Assembly (NCBI GenBank): GCA_021790995.1
Contig: JAJYFA010000006.1
Coordinates: forward strand, 1-53,444
DNA length: 53,444 nucleotides
DNA from: Acidobacteriota bacterium
GTDB taxonomy: Bacteria; Acidobacteriota; Terriglobia; Terriglobales; Acidobacteriaceae
Reading direction: 5' to 3'
Position 1 is the stretch's first letter, and every line of letters starts with the position of its first letter. A program made the position numbers and the translations under genes. Shown piece by piece: positions 8,486 to 16,369 of the stretch. The notes under the pieces were generated by a model. The model was not told the DNA's origin and ran no database searches. It worked only from the letters and a program-made list of their open reading frames with translations.

Positions 8486-8524
8486 CTTAACGTACAGTTT
8501 TCGTCCGTTTCGTGAGCTGACCCC
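8486..8524 (-). repeat. Right terminal inverted repeat of the Tn3-family element (IRR)
   Basis: Read on the minus strand, this 39-bp end begins GGGGTCAGCTCACGAAACGG and finishes TGTACGTTAAG. It closely follows the Tn3 end consensus. The next base outward, 8525, is the first base of the TTATT duplication and of the kinase stop codon. Confidence 0.88.
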
Positions 8525-8529
8525 TTATT
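8525..8529. repeat. Target-site duplication TTATT of the Tn3 insertion
   Basis: TTATT directly follows the right end and also occurs at 4135-4139, one base outside the left end. On the minus strand it reads AATAA and contains the TAA stop of the sugar kinase, so the stop codon survived the insertion. Confidence 0.6.
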
Positions 8530-9481
8530 CTGCGGCCTGCTCGATGGCAGCGCTAATCGCGTTGCGGACGGAGTCGGGCAGGGCGGGCATGGCGCCGGAT
8601 TGCGAGGCGACCCAGCCGCCCCAGCGGTTTCCGGCTTCGTTGAGCGTGGCCAGATCGGCTCCGCGGAGCATGTAGTGCGTAATGGCGGCGGTGAAGGCAT
8701 CGCCAGCGCCGATCCCGTCAGCGAGTTTGACGGGAAAGCCGGGGTGCAAGTCCCACTGATCGCGCGTGACGAGCAGACTGCCTCTGCCTCCGCGCGTAAT
8801 GGCAACGGTCCCGAGAGACGGAAACTCGGCGAGCAGACGCTCGGCAGCAACGCGCAGATACTCCGGGGTCGAACGTGCCTCACTGGCGGCGAGAGATCCC
8901 TGAAGAGTGAGGCCGAGCAGGTCGAGGACGAGCGGGGCTTCGGCATCGTTCATTTTGACGACACTGGCAAGCCCGAGCGACTGCTCAATAACTTCGCTTG
9001 AGTAAAAGGGCCTGCGGAGGTTTACGTCGAAGACGCGGATGCAGGCTGGAGAGATTGCGGCGGCGAGGGCTTGGATGGATTGCCGCGCCTGGGGGTTGCG
9101 CTGCGCAAGTGAACCGAAGCAGATGGCGTCGGCGCGGGCGGCGAGGCGGATCCATTCGTCGGTGAGTTCGAGGAAGTCCCAGGCGGCGGGTTCATGAATG
9201 GTGTAGCGCGGATCGCCGCCTTCGAGGCTGACCGTGACACGGCCGGTCTCGTGAAATGGATCGACTTCAAGAAAGCTGGTCTCAACAGGCATGAGATCGA
9301 GGCGTTCGATGGCCTGACGGCCGAGGTCGTCGCGTCCAACGCGGCTGAGGATGACGGCGTGATTGCCGAGGCGGCCGGCCATGACGGCAAAGTTGGCCGG
9401 TGCGCCACCCAGGCGCATGCCTCCAGGGAGAACATCCCAGAGCAGTTCGCCTATTCCAAGGATCAGATGCGGGTCGTTCAT
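8525..9481 (-). CDS. PfkB-family sugar kinase (fructokinase-like)
   Basis: A 318-residue ribokinase/PfkB-family enzyme that phosphorylates a sugar with ATP in the cytoplasm. The N-terminus GIGELLWDVLPGG and the first signature GGAPANFAVMAGRLG are typical of fructokinases. The second signature DGIGAGDAFTAA carries the catalytic-base Asp and the anion-hole glycines. The start at 9481 has TTTGGAG upstream; a longer frame exists but would include a palindrome in its leader. A 24-bp palindrome lies just upstream of the start. Its 3' end abuts the Tn3 element. Before that insertion the GH51 arabinofuranosidase gene would have followed about 100 bp downstream, suggesting a shared transcript for pentose- or hexose-containing glycans. 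Exact substrate is not determinable. Confidence 0.88.
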   Translation of the reverse strand: MNDPHLILGIGELLWDVLPGGMRLGGAPANFAVMAGRLGNHAVILSRVGRDDLGRQAIERLDLMPVETSFLEVDPFHETGRVTVSLEGGDPRYTIHEPAAWDFLELTDEWIRLAARADAICFGSLAQRNPQARQSIQALAAAISPACIRVFDVNLRRPFYSSEVIEQSLGLASVVKMNDAEAPLVLDLLGLTLQGSLAASEARSTPEYLRVAAERLLAEFPSLGTVAITRGGRGSLLVTRDQWDLHPGFPVKLADGIGAGDAFTAAITHYMLRGADLATLNEAGNRWGGWVASQSGAMPALPDSVRNAISAAIEQAAE

Positions 9482-9494
9482 TGTGGACTCCAAA

Positions 9495-9518
9495 GGCCAC
9501 TGACAGTTGTCAGTGGCC
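9495..9518 (-). promoter_or_regulatory. 24-bp palindrome in the sugar-kinase leader
   Basis: Arms GGCCACTGACA and TGTCAGTGGCC flank a 2-bp centre. It ends 13 bp before the kinase ATG and overlaps the region just upstream of the TTTGGAG ribosome-binding site. It could be an operator, or an RNA hairpin that affects translation initiation. Confidence 0.4.
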
Positions 9519-9571
9519 AGAATACCCTTCGGAAACACTTGTTGAGCGGTTCGCCAAACCCTGAAGACTGG

Positions 9572-10351
9572 CTACTGGCTACTGCCTTTCCACCGGTAGA
9601 TGGAACAGTCCTCCCAGGGAGGGGCCGCGTACTCAGCGCCTGGCTGATGGGTGAGGATTGTGCGATCCGTTACGGCGTCGGCGTGCGAGCGGCGAATCTG
9701 GCCGCCAAAGAGCCTCTCGAATCCGGGTTCGCAGGCCAGCACGTCTCTCTGCTCGTCGTTAACGTACAGAATATCGATTGGGCCGGCGTTACGGGCAAGT
9801 TTTTGTTTCCACAGGCGGACAAGACGCCTCAAAACGGGAGCGCCGAAGGGGTTGAAGAGAAAGATGAGACAGGGACCGGAAGGAAGCGGAAAGGCGGTGG
9901 CGTCGCGGCAGTAGAAGCGCATGGGGGGCCGGGTATGTCCGGCAGCGCGCCACAAAGCAAGGTTCCTGCGCGCGATGCGTGCAAGCGTGGGATGCAACTC
10001 GACGCCTGCGATGGCGCGGAAGGGGTACTGCGAGGCCAGCAGCAGGGCGCGGCCCATGCCTGCGCCGAGATCGATGAACGTGTATGCGTCGAGGGGTTCG
10101 ATAGGCCGGCAGCGGCGCCAGCGCACCAGCAGGCCATGAAAGACCGAGGGCGCAATGGCGTAGTAGGCGGTGATGTGGCGGTCGTGCTGGCGGCCGATGC
10201 GGAGATGACGGCCGGCGACAAGGCCGCTGGTGCGGACGCCAAACTCCAAATCGAAGGGATGACGGATCAGTCCATCGCTGACCGTCAATCCTGGCAGATG
10301 GCGCGGCTTTGGAGCCGGCTTTTTCGTCTTGCCTGGTGCACCCATACTCAC
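9572..10351 (-). CDS. Class I SAM-dependent methyltransferase-like protein
   Basis: A 259-residue protein with a class I methyltransferase fold. Motif I is FIDLGAGMGRALLLA, followed by the acidic end of strand 2 in AGVELHP and a post-motif CLIFLFNPFGAPVLRRL, where NPFG takes the place of the usual motif IV. The N-terminus is Lys/Pro/Arg-rich and could bind nucleic acid or be disordered. The start is probably the GTG at 10351, with AAGG 7 bp upstream; an ATG two codons in is the alternative. It lies upstream of the sugar kinase on the same strand with 90 bp between. The substrate is unknown. Confidence 0.72.
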   Translation of the reverse strand: MSMGAPGKTKKPAPKPRHLPGLTVSDGLIRHPFDLEFGVRTSGLVAGRHLRIGRQHDRHITAYYAIAPSVFHGLLVRWRRCRPIEPLDAYTFIDLGAGMGRALLLASQYPFRAIAGVELHPTLARIARRNLALWRAAGHTRPPMRFYCRDATAFPLPSGPCLIFLFNPFGAPVLRRLVRLWKQKLARNAGPIDILYVNDEQRDVLACEPGFERLFGGQIRRSHADAVTDRTILTHQPGAEYAAPPWEDCSIYRWKGSSQ

Positions 10352-10668
10352 GCTTGAACCTTAGCACATTGCAACGCCGGAATTGCAGCGCCGGATGCGT
10401 GGAATATCAGGTGCGGAGGACGATGTAGCCATCTGAAGTTTCCAGATAGCTGAGGGGCTCTCAGAATGCGGGCAGACCGGATCGTCAGATTTTGTCTTGA
10501 CTGCGCGGGAGTGGTTCTGCAAGACTGCGTGCTACATTATGCGCGCTCGATTGTGCGCTTTCCCCGCCGGGCCAACTGTTCTTCCTGACGTGACAGCGCA
10601 GACGCGCGTGGACCGCGTCCGGTATGCGGACTGATTCAACCTTTTGCTGAATTCACGAAGGAGGAAGC
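10352..10668. other. Divergent intergenic region before aqpZ
   Basis: This stretch separates the minus-strand methyltransferase from plus-strand aqpZ and must hold both promoters. No confident -35/-10 pair, hairpin or small gene could be picked out. AAGGAGGAAGC directly before the aqpZ ATG is its ribosome-binding site. Confidence 0.5.
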
Positions 10669-11349
10669 ATGAAGAAGTACTTCGCAGAACTGGTAGGCAC
10701 CTTTGTTCTGGTGCTCTTTGGTTGTGGTGTGGCCGTAGTGGCAGGCGACAAGGTTGGGATTGTAGGCATTGCGCTCGCCTTTGGCCTTTCGCTCGTCGGC
10801 GCGGCCTATGGAATCGGTCCCATCTCGGGCTGTCACATCAACCCCGCGGTGAGCCTTGGGGTGTGGGTGGCGGGACGGATGAGCCTGCGCGACATGATTG
10901 GCTATTGGGTGGGGCAATTTGCGGGGGCGATTCTCGCCGCCGGGGTGCTGCTGACGATTGCCGTAGGCACGGCGGGATACAATCTGGCCGTCAACGGGTT
11001 GGGGCAAGACGGATGGGGACCGGGCTACCAGGGCGGATACAACATGGCTTCGGCCATGCTGTTTGAGTTTGTGGCCACGGCAATTTTCGTGATCGTGATT
11101 CTTGGCTCGACGCAGAAGAGCGCGCCCACGGGATTTGCCGGATTGGCGATTGGCATCACGCTGGTGGCGATTCACCTTTTTGGCATTCACATCACGGGCG
11201 TGAGCGTGAATCCGGCGCGGAGCCTGGGGCCGGCGCTGTTTGCCGGGAGTCATGCGCTCAGTCAGGTGTGGCTATTTCTGGTGTTTCCAAGTATTGGCGG
11301 GGTGGTGGCTGGGCTGCTGTTCCGCACGGGGATGTTGTCGGCGGATTAG
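10669..11349 (+). CDS. aqpZ: Aquaporin Z water channel
   Basis: A 226-residue member of the MIP family with six membrane helices and two half-helices. Both NPA boxes are present: CHINPAVSLG after helix 2 and VSVNPARSLGPALF after helix 5. The second box with ARSLGPA, and a His in FGIHITG, are features of water-selective aquaporins, as opposed to glycerol facilitators that have an Asp after NPAR. The start has AAGGAGGAAGC 5' of it. The gene stands alone and is probably involved in osmotic adjustment. Confidence 0.95.
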   Translation: MKKYFAELVGTFVLVLFGCGVAVVAGDKVGIVGIALAFGLSLVGAAYGIGPISGCHINPAVSLGVWVAGRMSLRDMIGYWVGQFAGAILAAGVLLTIAVGTAGYNLAVNGLGQDGWGPGYQGGYNMASAMLFEFVATAIFVIVILGSTQKSAPTGFAGLAIGITLVAIHLFGIHITGVSVNPARSLGPALFAGSHALSQVWLFLVFPSIGGVVAGLLFRTGMLSAD

Positions 11350-11479
11350 GCTGCCGGGCGTGTGAATTCGACCGATGAATTCGCAGTTTCCCATGTTTCA
11401 AAAGCGAGACTCGGGGCAACCAGTTTCGTGGCGCCCCGCGTAACCGAGGCGAAGCCAGGGAGCCGAAGGCGTTGTGCGA

Positions 11480-12229
11480 TCAGGTTGTCGCGAGGAAGCG
11501 CAGGCGCACGTAGTCGGCGGTCCATTGGCCTTCTTCGTCGCGCAGTGCGGGATCGAGCAGGGCTACGGTTTTGGCGACGGCAGTTTCGCGCAAAGCTTCG
11601 GGCAAGGCATCGAGCGCACCACGGCAAAAGGTATTCAACCAGGCAGCCATGCCACCTGCGCCCAGCGGAGTAGGTCGGGGAAAGTGGATCATGCGCGCGA
11701 CGGTAAAGCCGTGCGCGGCGAGGCGGCGCATGTAGGCGGCAGAAGTGGGGTAGTAGTTGCCGCGCTCACCTAAATCGGCGAAGCCAAGATGCGTGAGCAC
11801 GGCGGCAAAGGCGACGCGAATGGCGGCAATGTTGCCGTGGCCGCCCATCTCGGCGACAAAGCGGCCGCCGGGACGCAGAACGCGGCGCACCTCGGCCAGC
11901 ATCGCGTCCTGATCGTGCATCCAGTGCAAGGCGGCATTGGAAAAGACGGCATCAAAGGAATGATCGGCAAAGGGAAGCGATTCCGCGGAACCCTGTTCGA
12001 TGACAATACCGCGGGCGCGCGCCGCAGAGACCATCGTGGGCGAAGTGTCGATGCCGGTCACGGTGGCGTCCGCGGCAGCGATACGCTGGGTCAGCTGGCC
12101 GTCGCCGCAGCCGAGATCGAGAATGCGCTCACCGGCTTTGGGCGACAGCCATTCGAATACGCCGCTGCCGAGCTGGGGAACGAAGGCGGCGTCGCGACTG
12201 TATGTTTCCGGGTTCCAGACCTGGAGCAT
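11480..12229 (-). CDS. Class I SAM-dependent methyltransferase, Tam/UbiE-like
   Basis: A 249-residue small-molecule methyltransferase. Motif I is ILDLGCGDGQLTQRIA; strand 2 ends with TGIDTSPTMV; motif II/III includes ESLPFADHSFDAVFSNAALHW; then EVRRVLRPGGRFVAEMG. The NAALHW segment and overall length resemble trans-aconitate methyltransferases, which methylate a carboxylate. This fit is only suggestive. GGAGG lies 8 bp upstream of the ATG. It converges with aqpZ across 130 bp that contain no clear gene. Confidence 0.8.
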   Translation of the reverse strand: MLQVWNPETYSRDAAFVPQLGSGVFEWLSPKAGERILDLGCGDGQLTQRIAAADATVTGIDTSPTMVSAARARGIVIEQGSAESLPFADHSFDAVFSNAALHWMHDQDAMLAEVRRVLRPGGRFVAEMGGHGNIAAIRVAFAAVLTHLGFADLGERGNYYPTSAAYMRRLAAHGFTVARMIHFPRPTPLGAGGMAAWLNTFCRGALDALPEALRETAVAKTVALLDPALRDEEGQWTADYVRLRFLATT

Positions 12230-12332
12230 GGAAGACCTCCAGATCCAGTGTGAGGGATGAGGCAGAAGTCAGGCAAAGCGATTGTCCTCGCATAGTAGAC
12301 TGGGCCTTGGTTACGCAAGGGGAGATTGCTCG

Positions 12333-13790
12333 ATGAAGATTGTGTTTGCCGCTTCGGAATGTACGCCGTTGGCGAAGACAGGCGGGTTGGCTGACGTGGT
12401 AGGCGCGTTGCCGCGTGAGCTTGCGAAGCTGGGGCACGAGGTCACAGTCTACTTGCCGTTTTATGCGCGCATACGGCGGCACGTGGAGGGCGAGCCAAAG
12501 TACGCGGTGCAATCGATCACAATCCCATTTCGCTATTACAACCGGTTTGTGGGAGTGGTGGACGGAGGCGAACGCGACGGAGTGCAGTACTACTTTATTG
12601 ATTGCCCGGAACTCTTTGACCGCAGGGAGCTTTATGGCCCCGCGGGCGGTGAGTACCGGGACAATGCAGAGCGTTTCGGGTTGTTTTGCCGTGCGGTGAT
12701 CGAGGCGTCGAAGCTTCTGGGCGTGCCGGATGTCTTCCATGTGCACGACTGGCAGGCGGCGCTGATTCCGGTGTACCTGCGCACGACGTATGCCAGCGAT
12801 CCGGCGCTGCACAGTGCGGCTACGGTACTGACGATTCACAACGCCGCCTACCAGGGCAAGTTTCCGCCAAACACGATTGAGGATCTGCTGTTTCCATGGG
12901 ATCTGTTCACGATGGACAAGGTGGAGCACTTCGACCACTTCAACTTTTTGAAGGGTGGACTGGTCTTTTCCGATTTGCTGACCACGGTGAGCCGCAAGTA
13001 TGCCGAGGAGATCCAGACGGCGGAGTTCGGCGAACAACTCGATGGCGTTTTGCGTAATCGTGCGCGCGATCTGCGCGGCATCCTGAATGGAGTGGATTAC
13101 GCGCACTGGAATCCGGCGATCGATGGACATCTGGCGGCGCATTACACGCCGGAGCATCTGGATGGGAAGCGCGTCTGCCGCGCCGATCTGCTGCATGCCT
13201 TCGGACTCGAAAAGGTGGCCGATACGATGCCGGTGATGGGGATTGTTTCACGGCTGGCCGGGCAGAAGGGCTTTGACATTGTTGCGGGGATCGCAGAGGA
13301 GATTGCCGATCGCGATGTGGCCGTGGTGGTGCTGGGCACCGGCGATCCTTACCATGAGAACCTGTTTCGCGGATGGGCATTTCGTCACCCGGACAGCGTG
13401 GCGGTGCAGATTCGCTACGACGAGACTCTGGCGCACAAGATCGAGGCTGGGGCCGATATGTTCCTGATGCCCTCGCGCTACGAGCCTTGCGGGCTGAACC
13501 AGATCTACTCGCTCAAGTACGGGACAGTGCCCATTGTGCGCGCCACGGGCGGCCTGGACGACACGATCGAGGAATGGGACGCCGGGAAGGGAACCGGCAC
13601 AGGCTTCAAGTTCGCGGGTTACAACCCGAGCGATCTGCTTGCCGAAATCGACCGCGCGCTTGAGGCCTTTCGCGATAAGGAAGGCTGGACGCGGCTGATG
13701 CGGAACGGGATGGCGCGTGACTACGGATGGTCCGGCCCCGCCAGGGAATACGCGCGTACCTACGAAGAGGCAGCGCAGCGACGCGCCTGA
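12333..13790 (+). CDS. glgA: Glycogen synthase (ADP-glucose starch glucosyltransferase)
   Basis: A 485-residue GT5 glycosyltransferase that extends alpha-1,4-glucan chains from ADP-glucose. The ADP-glucose-binding KTGGLADVVGALP is at residues 15-27. HDWQAALIP, the second half-domain SRLAGQKGFDIV and the C-terminal SRYEPCGLNQIYSLKYG with the conserved Glu are all present, and length is normal. The start at 12333 follows AAGGGGAGA. It is transcribed divergently from the methyltransferase at 12229 and converges with the ABC-F gene with 13 bp between. It supports glycogen storage. Confidence 0.96.
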   Translation: MKIVFAASECTPLAKTGGLADVVGALPRELAKLGHEVTVYLPFYARIRRHVEGEPKYAVQSITIPFRYYNRFVGVVDGGERDGVQYYFIDCPELFDRRELYGPAGGEYRDNAERFGLFCRAVIEASKLLGVPDVFHVHDWQAALIPVYLRTTYASDPALHSAATVLTIHNAAYQGKFPPNTIEDLLFPWDLFTMDKVEHFDHFNFLKGGLVFSDLLTTVSRKYAEEIQTAEFGEQLDGVLRNRARDLRGILNGVDYAHWNPAIDGHLAAHYTPEHLDGKRVCRADLLHAFGLEKVADTMPVMGIVSRLAGQKGFDIVAGIAEEIADRDVAVVVLGTGDPYHENLFRGWAFRHPDSVAVQIRYDETLAHKIEAGADMFLMPSRYEPCGLNQIYSLKYGTVPIVRATGGLDDTIEEWDAGKGTGTGFKFAGYNPSDLLAEIDRALEAFRDKEGWTRLMRNGMARDYGWSGPAREYARTYEEAAQRRA

Positions 13791-13803
13791 CGAGAGTGTA
13801 GCC

Positions 13804-15402
13804 TCAGTTGTGCTTGCCCTTCCATTCCTCGTAGGGCCCTTGGAAATCTTCGATCGCCTTGTCGTGGAAGACCCAGAGACGGGTGGCGACTTCGTCGATC
13901 AGGTCGTGGTCGTGCGTGACAAGCAGGACCGTACCTTCGTAGCGTTGCAGAGCGATGTTGAGCGCATTGATCGATTCGAGGTCGAGGTGGTTGGTGGGTT
14001 CATCGAAGATGAGAATGTTGGGCTTGGTCAGAATGAGCTTGCAGAACGCGAGGCGCGCTTGCTCACCGCCTGATAGAGCGGCGGTGGGCTTGGAGCCTTC
14101 TTCGCCGCTGAAGAGCATCTGGCCGAGAATGCCGCGAATGTCTTCGACGTGCGCGGCCGGGTTCCAGCGGTGCAGCCACTCGGCGACCGTCAGGCCGTGT
14201 TCGATGGTTGAGCCCACGTCCTGCGGAAAGTAGCCGACCTGCGCCTCGTGGCCCCAGAAGATAGAGCCTGAGTCGAGAGTGAAGTCTTTGTCGGCGAGAC
14301 CGGGATAGTTGGACAGCAGGCACTTGAGCAGGGTAGTTTTGCCGGCGCCGTTGCGGCCCATGAGACAGATTTTTTCGCCGCGCATAATGTTCGCCGTAAA
14401 GCCATCAATAACTTCAAGTTCGCCGTAATACTTCATTAAATGCTTGAGTTCCAGCACATGCTTGCCGCTCGGCCGCACCTGGTCGAAGCGGATGTAGGGG
14501 CGTTGAATATTCGAGCGCGCGAGGTCGTTGGTCTGGAGGCGTTCGACTTCCTTGCGGCGGCTCGTGACCTGACTGGAGCGAGTGCCGGCGGCAAAGCGGG
14601 CGATGAACTCGTTGAGTTGGGCGATCTTTTTTTCGCGCTGCGCGTTTTCGGATTCAAGGCGGGAGCGGATCTGCGTTTTGGCCATCACCATGTCGTCGTA
14701 GCCGCCGGTGTAGGTGATGATGGTCTGGTAATCGATGTCGGCGGTGTGCGTGGTGACGGAGTTGAGGAAGTGACGGTCGTGCGAGATGACGATCAGCGTG
14801 CCGTCGTAGTTGGTGAGGAAGTCCTGGAGCCAGTGGATGGAGTCGAGGTCAAGGTAGTTTGTCGGCTCGTCGAGCAGGAGCGCCTCGGGTTTGCCGAAGA
14901 GCGCCTGCGCGAGCAGCACGCGCACCTTTTGTCCGCCCTGCAACTCTCCCATCTTGCGGCCGTGCAGGTCTTCGCGAATGTCGAGGCCATCGAGGAGCAC
15001 GGCGGCATCGCTCTCGGCGCTGTAGCCGTCCTCGTCGCCGATGATGCCTTCGAGTTCGCCGAGCCTCATGCCGTCTTCGTTGGTCATTTCGGGTTTTTCG
15101 TAGATGCGGTCGCGCTCTTCAAGGGCCGCCCACAAAGGCTTGTTGCCCATGATGACGGTGTCGATGACGCGATAGGCGTCGAAGGCAAACTGATCCTGGC
15201 GCAGCACGCCGAATTTGCGCGGGCGGACAACGGTGCCTTTTTGCGGGTCCAGGTCGCCGGTGAGGATCTTCATGAAGGTGGATTTGCCGGCTCCGTTGGG
15301 GCCGGTGAGTCCGTAGCGGCGGCCAGGCGTGAAGGTGGTGGAGACATCCTCGAAGAGGATCTTCGCGCCGTAGCGCATGGTGACATTGCTGACGCTGATC
15401 AT
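13804..15402 (-). CDS. ABC-F family ATPase, YbiT-like
   Basis: A 532-residue soluble protein with two ABC ATPase domains and no membrane segments, placing it in the ABC-F group that acts on the ribosome. Walker A motifs are GPNGAGKST and GRNGAGKTT; Walker B segments are LLLDEPTNYLD and LIFDEPTNHLD; signature motifs are LQGGQ and LSGGEQ. The linker between the domains is charged (QREKKIAQLNEFIARFAAG), as in the P-site tRNA interaction motif. Opening MISVSNVTMRYG and ending EDFQGPYEEWKGK match the YbiT type. The start at 15402 begins the family-typical N-terminus. No erm- or vga-like resistance context is visible, so a housekeeping translation role is likelier. Confidence 0.93.
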   Translation of the reverse strand: MISVSNVTMRYGAKILFEDVSTTFTPGRRYGLTGPNGAGKSTFMKILTGDLDPQKGTVVRPRKFGVLRQDQFAFDAYRVIDTVIMGNKPLWAALEERDRIYEKPEMTNEDGMRLGELEGIIGDEDGYSAESDAAVLLDGLDIREDLHGRKMGELQGGQKVRVLLAQALFGKPEALLLDEPTNYLDLDSIHWLQDFLTNYDGTLIVISHDRHFLNSVTTHTADIDYQTIITYTGGYDDMVMAKTQIRSRLESENAQREKKIAQLNEFIARFAAGTRSSQVTSRRKEVERLQTNDLARSNIQRPYIRFDQVRPSGKHVLELKHLMKYYGELEVIDGFTANIMRGEKICLMGRNGAGKTTLLKCLLSNYPGLADKDFTLDSGSIFWGHEAQVGYFPQDVGSTIEHGLTVAEWLHRWNPAAHVEDIRGILGQMLFSGEEGSKPTAALSGGEQARLAFCKLILTKPNILIFDEPTNHLDLESINALNIALQRYEGTVLLVTHDHDLIDEVATRLWVFHDKAIEDFQGPYEEWKGKHN

Positions 15403-15611
15403 GGTTCGTCGATTCCCGTGTATAGATTGGGCGCCACGCGCGAGGCGCGGCGAAGCGTGGGCCGCAAGAGCCCGTTTCGTGAAAATTGGAGCATGGTTTG
15501 AAGGGCAGACACAGCCACCCGAAGAAAAACTCACTGCCGCATCTCTAGTTTCTCACAGATAGGAGGAGTCTCAAACACGGATGGCGCGTGCAACTTATGT
15601 AATTGCGACGG

Positions 15612-16340
15612 TCAGAAAATATCGCCCAACTTGATGAAAGCGTCCAGTTCGATGAGGTGCTGGCCCCAGGGTACGGCGGCTATTGCGGCATGTTCAAGCA
15701 CCCAGGTGTCGGGATGAACGAGGAAGACGGCGTGCAGACCGGCGGCAAGCGCGGGGTTGATGTCGCTTTTAGGGCTGTTGCCGATCATCCAACTGGTGTG
15801 CGGCGTGAGTTCGTGGCGGGAGATGACCTCTCGATAGGTGGGCGGGTCTTTTTCGGCGACGATCTCGACGGCGGCGAAGTGTGGCGCGAGACCCGAGCGG
15901 GCGAGTTTGTCGGCCTGTTCGGCGTGATTGCCCTTGGTCATCAGGATGAGACGGTGACGGGTGGCCAGGCCGGCGAGCGTTTCGGCGACGCCGGGAAGAA
16001 GCTCGATTTCCTGCTCGGCGATGGCGCGGGCAAAGCCTCGGACGCGCTCGCGTTTTTCTTCCGTGACGGGCGCGGAGCTGAGACGCTCAAAGCAATCGAG
16101 CAGAGAATGCGCGAAGCTCGAAAGCCCGTAGCCGTGCGAAAGGATGGTCTCGCGCTCGACGGCGTTGAGTGTCTGGCGGACCTCGGCGGGCGAGTACTCC
16201 TTGTGGTCGAGGAAGCCGATAAAGGCCGCAATCGCGCGCTCGAAGTAGATGTTGTTTTCCCAGAGTGTGTCGTCGGCGTCGATGAGCAAGGTCTGGTTGT
16301 TGGGGAAGCGGGGCATAGAACAATCGTACAGGCTGCGCAT
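15612..16340 (-). CDS. HAD-superfamily hydrolase
   Basis: A 242-residue haloacid-dehalogenase-like hydrolase, probably a phosphatase. Motif I is LLIDADDTLWENN (nucleophile Asp and general acid Asp), motif II the Thr in LILMTKGN, motif III the Lys in EIVAEKDPPTY, and motif IV the GNSPKSDINPA segment. A helical cap of about 80 residues follows motif I (C1 type). It lies 29 bp downstream of glmM and is probably cotranscribed. The start may instead be the ATG at 16316. Confidence 0.88.
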   Translation of the reverse strand: MRSLYDCSMPRFPNNQTLLIDADDTLWENNIYFERAIAAFIGFLDHKEYSPAEVRQTLNAVERETILSHGYGLSSFAHSLLDCFERLSSAPVTEEKRERVRGFARAIAEQEIELLPGVAETLAGLATRHRLILMTKGNHAEQADKLARSGLAPHFAAVEIVAEKDPPTYREVISRHELTPHTSWMIGNSPKSDINPALAAGLHAVFLVHPDTWVLEHAAIAAVPWGQHLIELDAFIKLGDIF

Positions 16341-16369
16341 GGCGAGATCTCAACGGCCGCTGTTCATTT

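Larger units (their letters stand above)
4141..8524. mobile_element. Decayed Tn3-family transposon carrying three exported-protein genes
   Basis: The element is bounded by Tn3-type inverted repeats at 4141-4178 and 8486-8524. Both start with GGRGTC and end with TAAG, and 17 of the outer 20 positions agree. The right end is flanked by TTATT (8525-8529); the left end has TTATT at 4135-4139 plus one extra T next to the repeat, consistent with a 5-bp AT-rich target duplication and one decayed base. Inside are a resolvase helix-turn-helix relic next to the left end, three cargo genes on the minus strand (4328-7631), and a frameshifted transposase C-terminus ending 55 bp from the right end. Most of tnpA is missing, so the element cannot move by itself. 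Family assignment rests on ends plus transposase relic and is firm. Confidence 0.85.

Noticed and set aside
9566-9583. Short tandem ACTGGCT repeat before the methyltransferase stop
   Set aside because: Only two and a half copies; too short to interpret as a repeat element.
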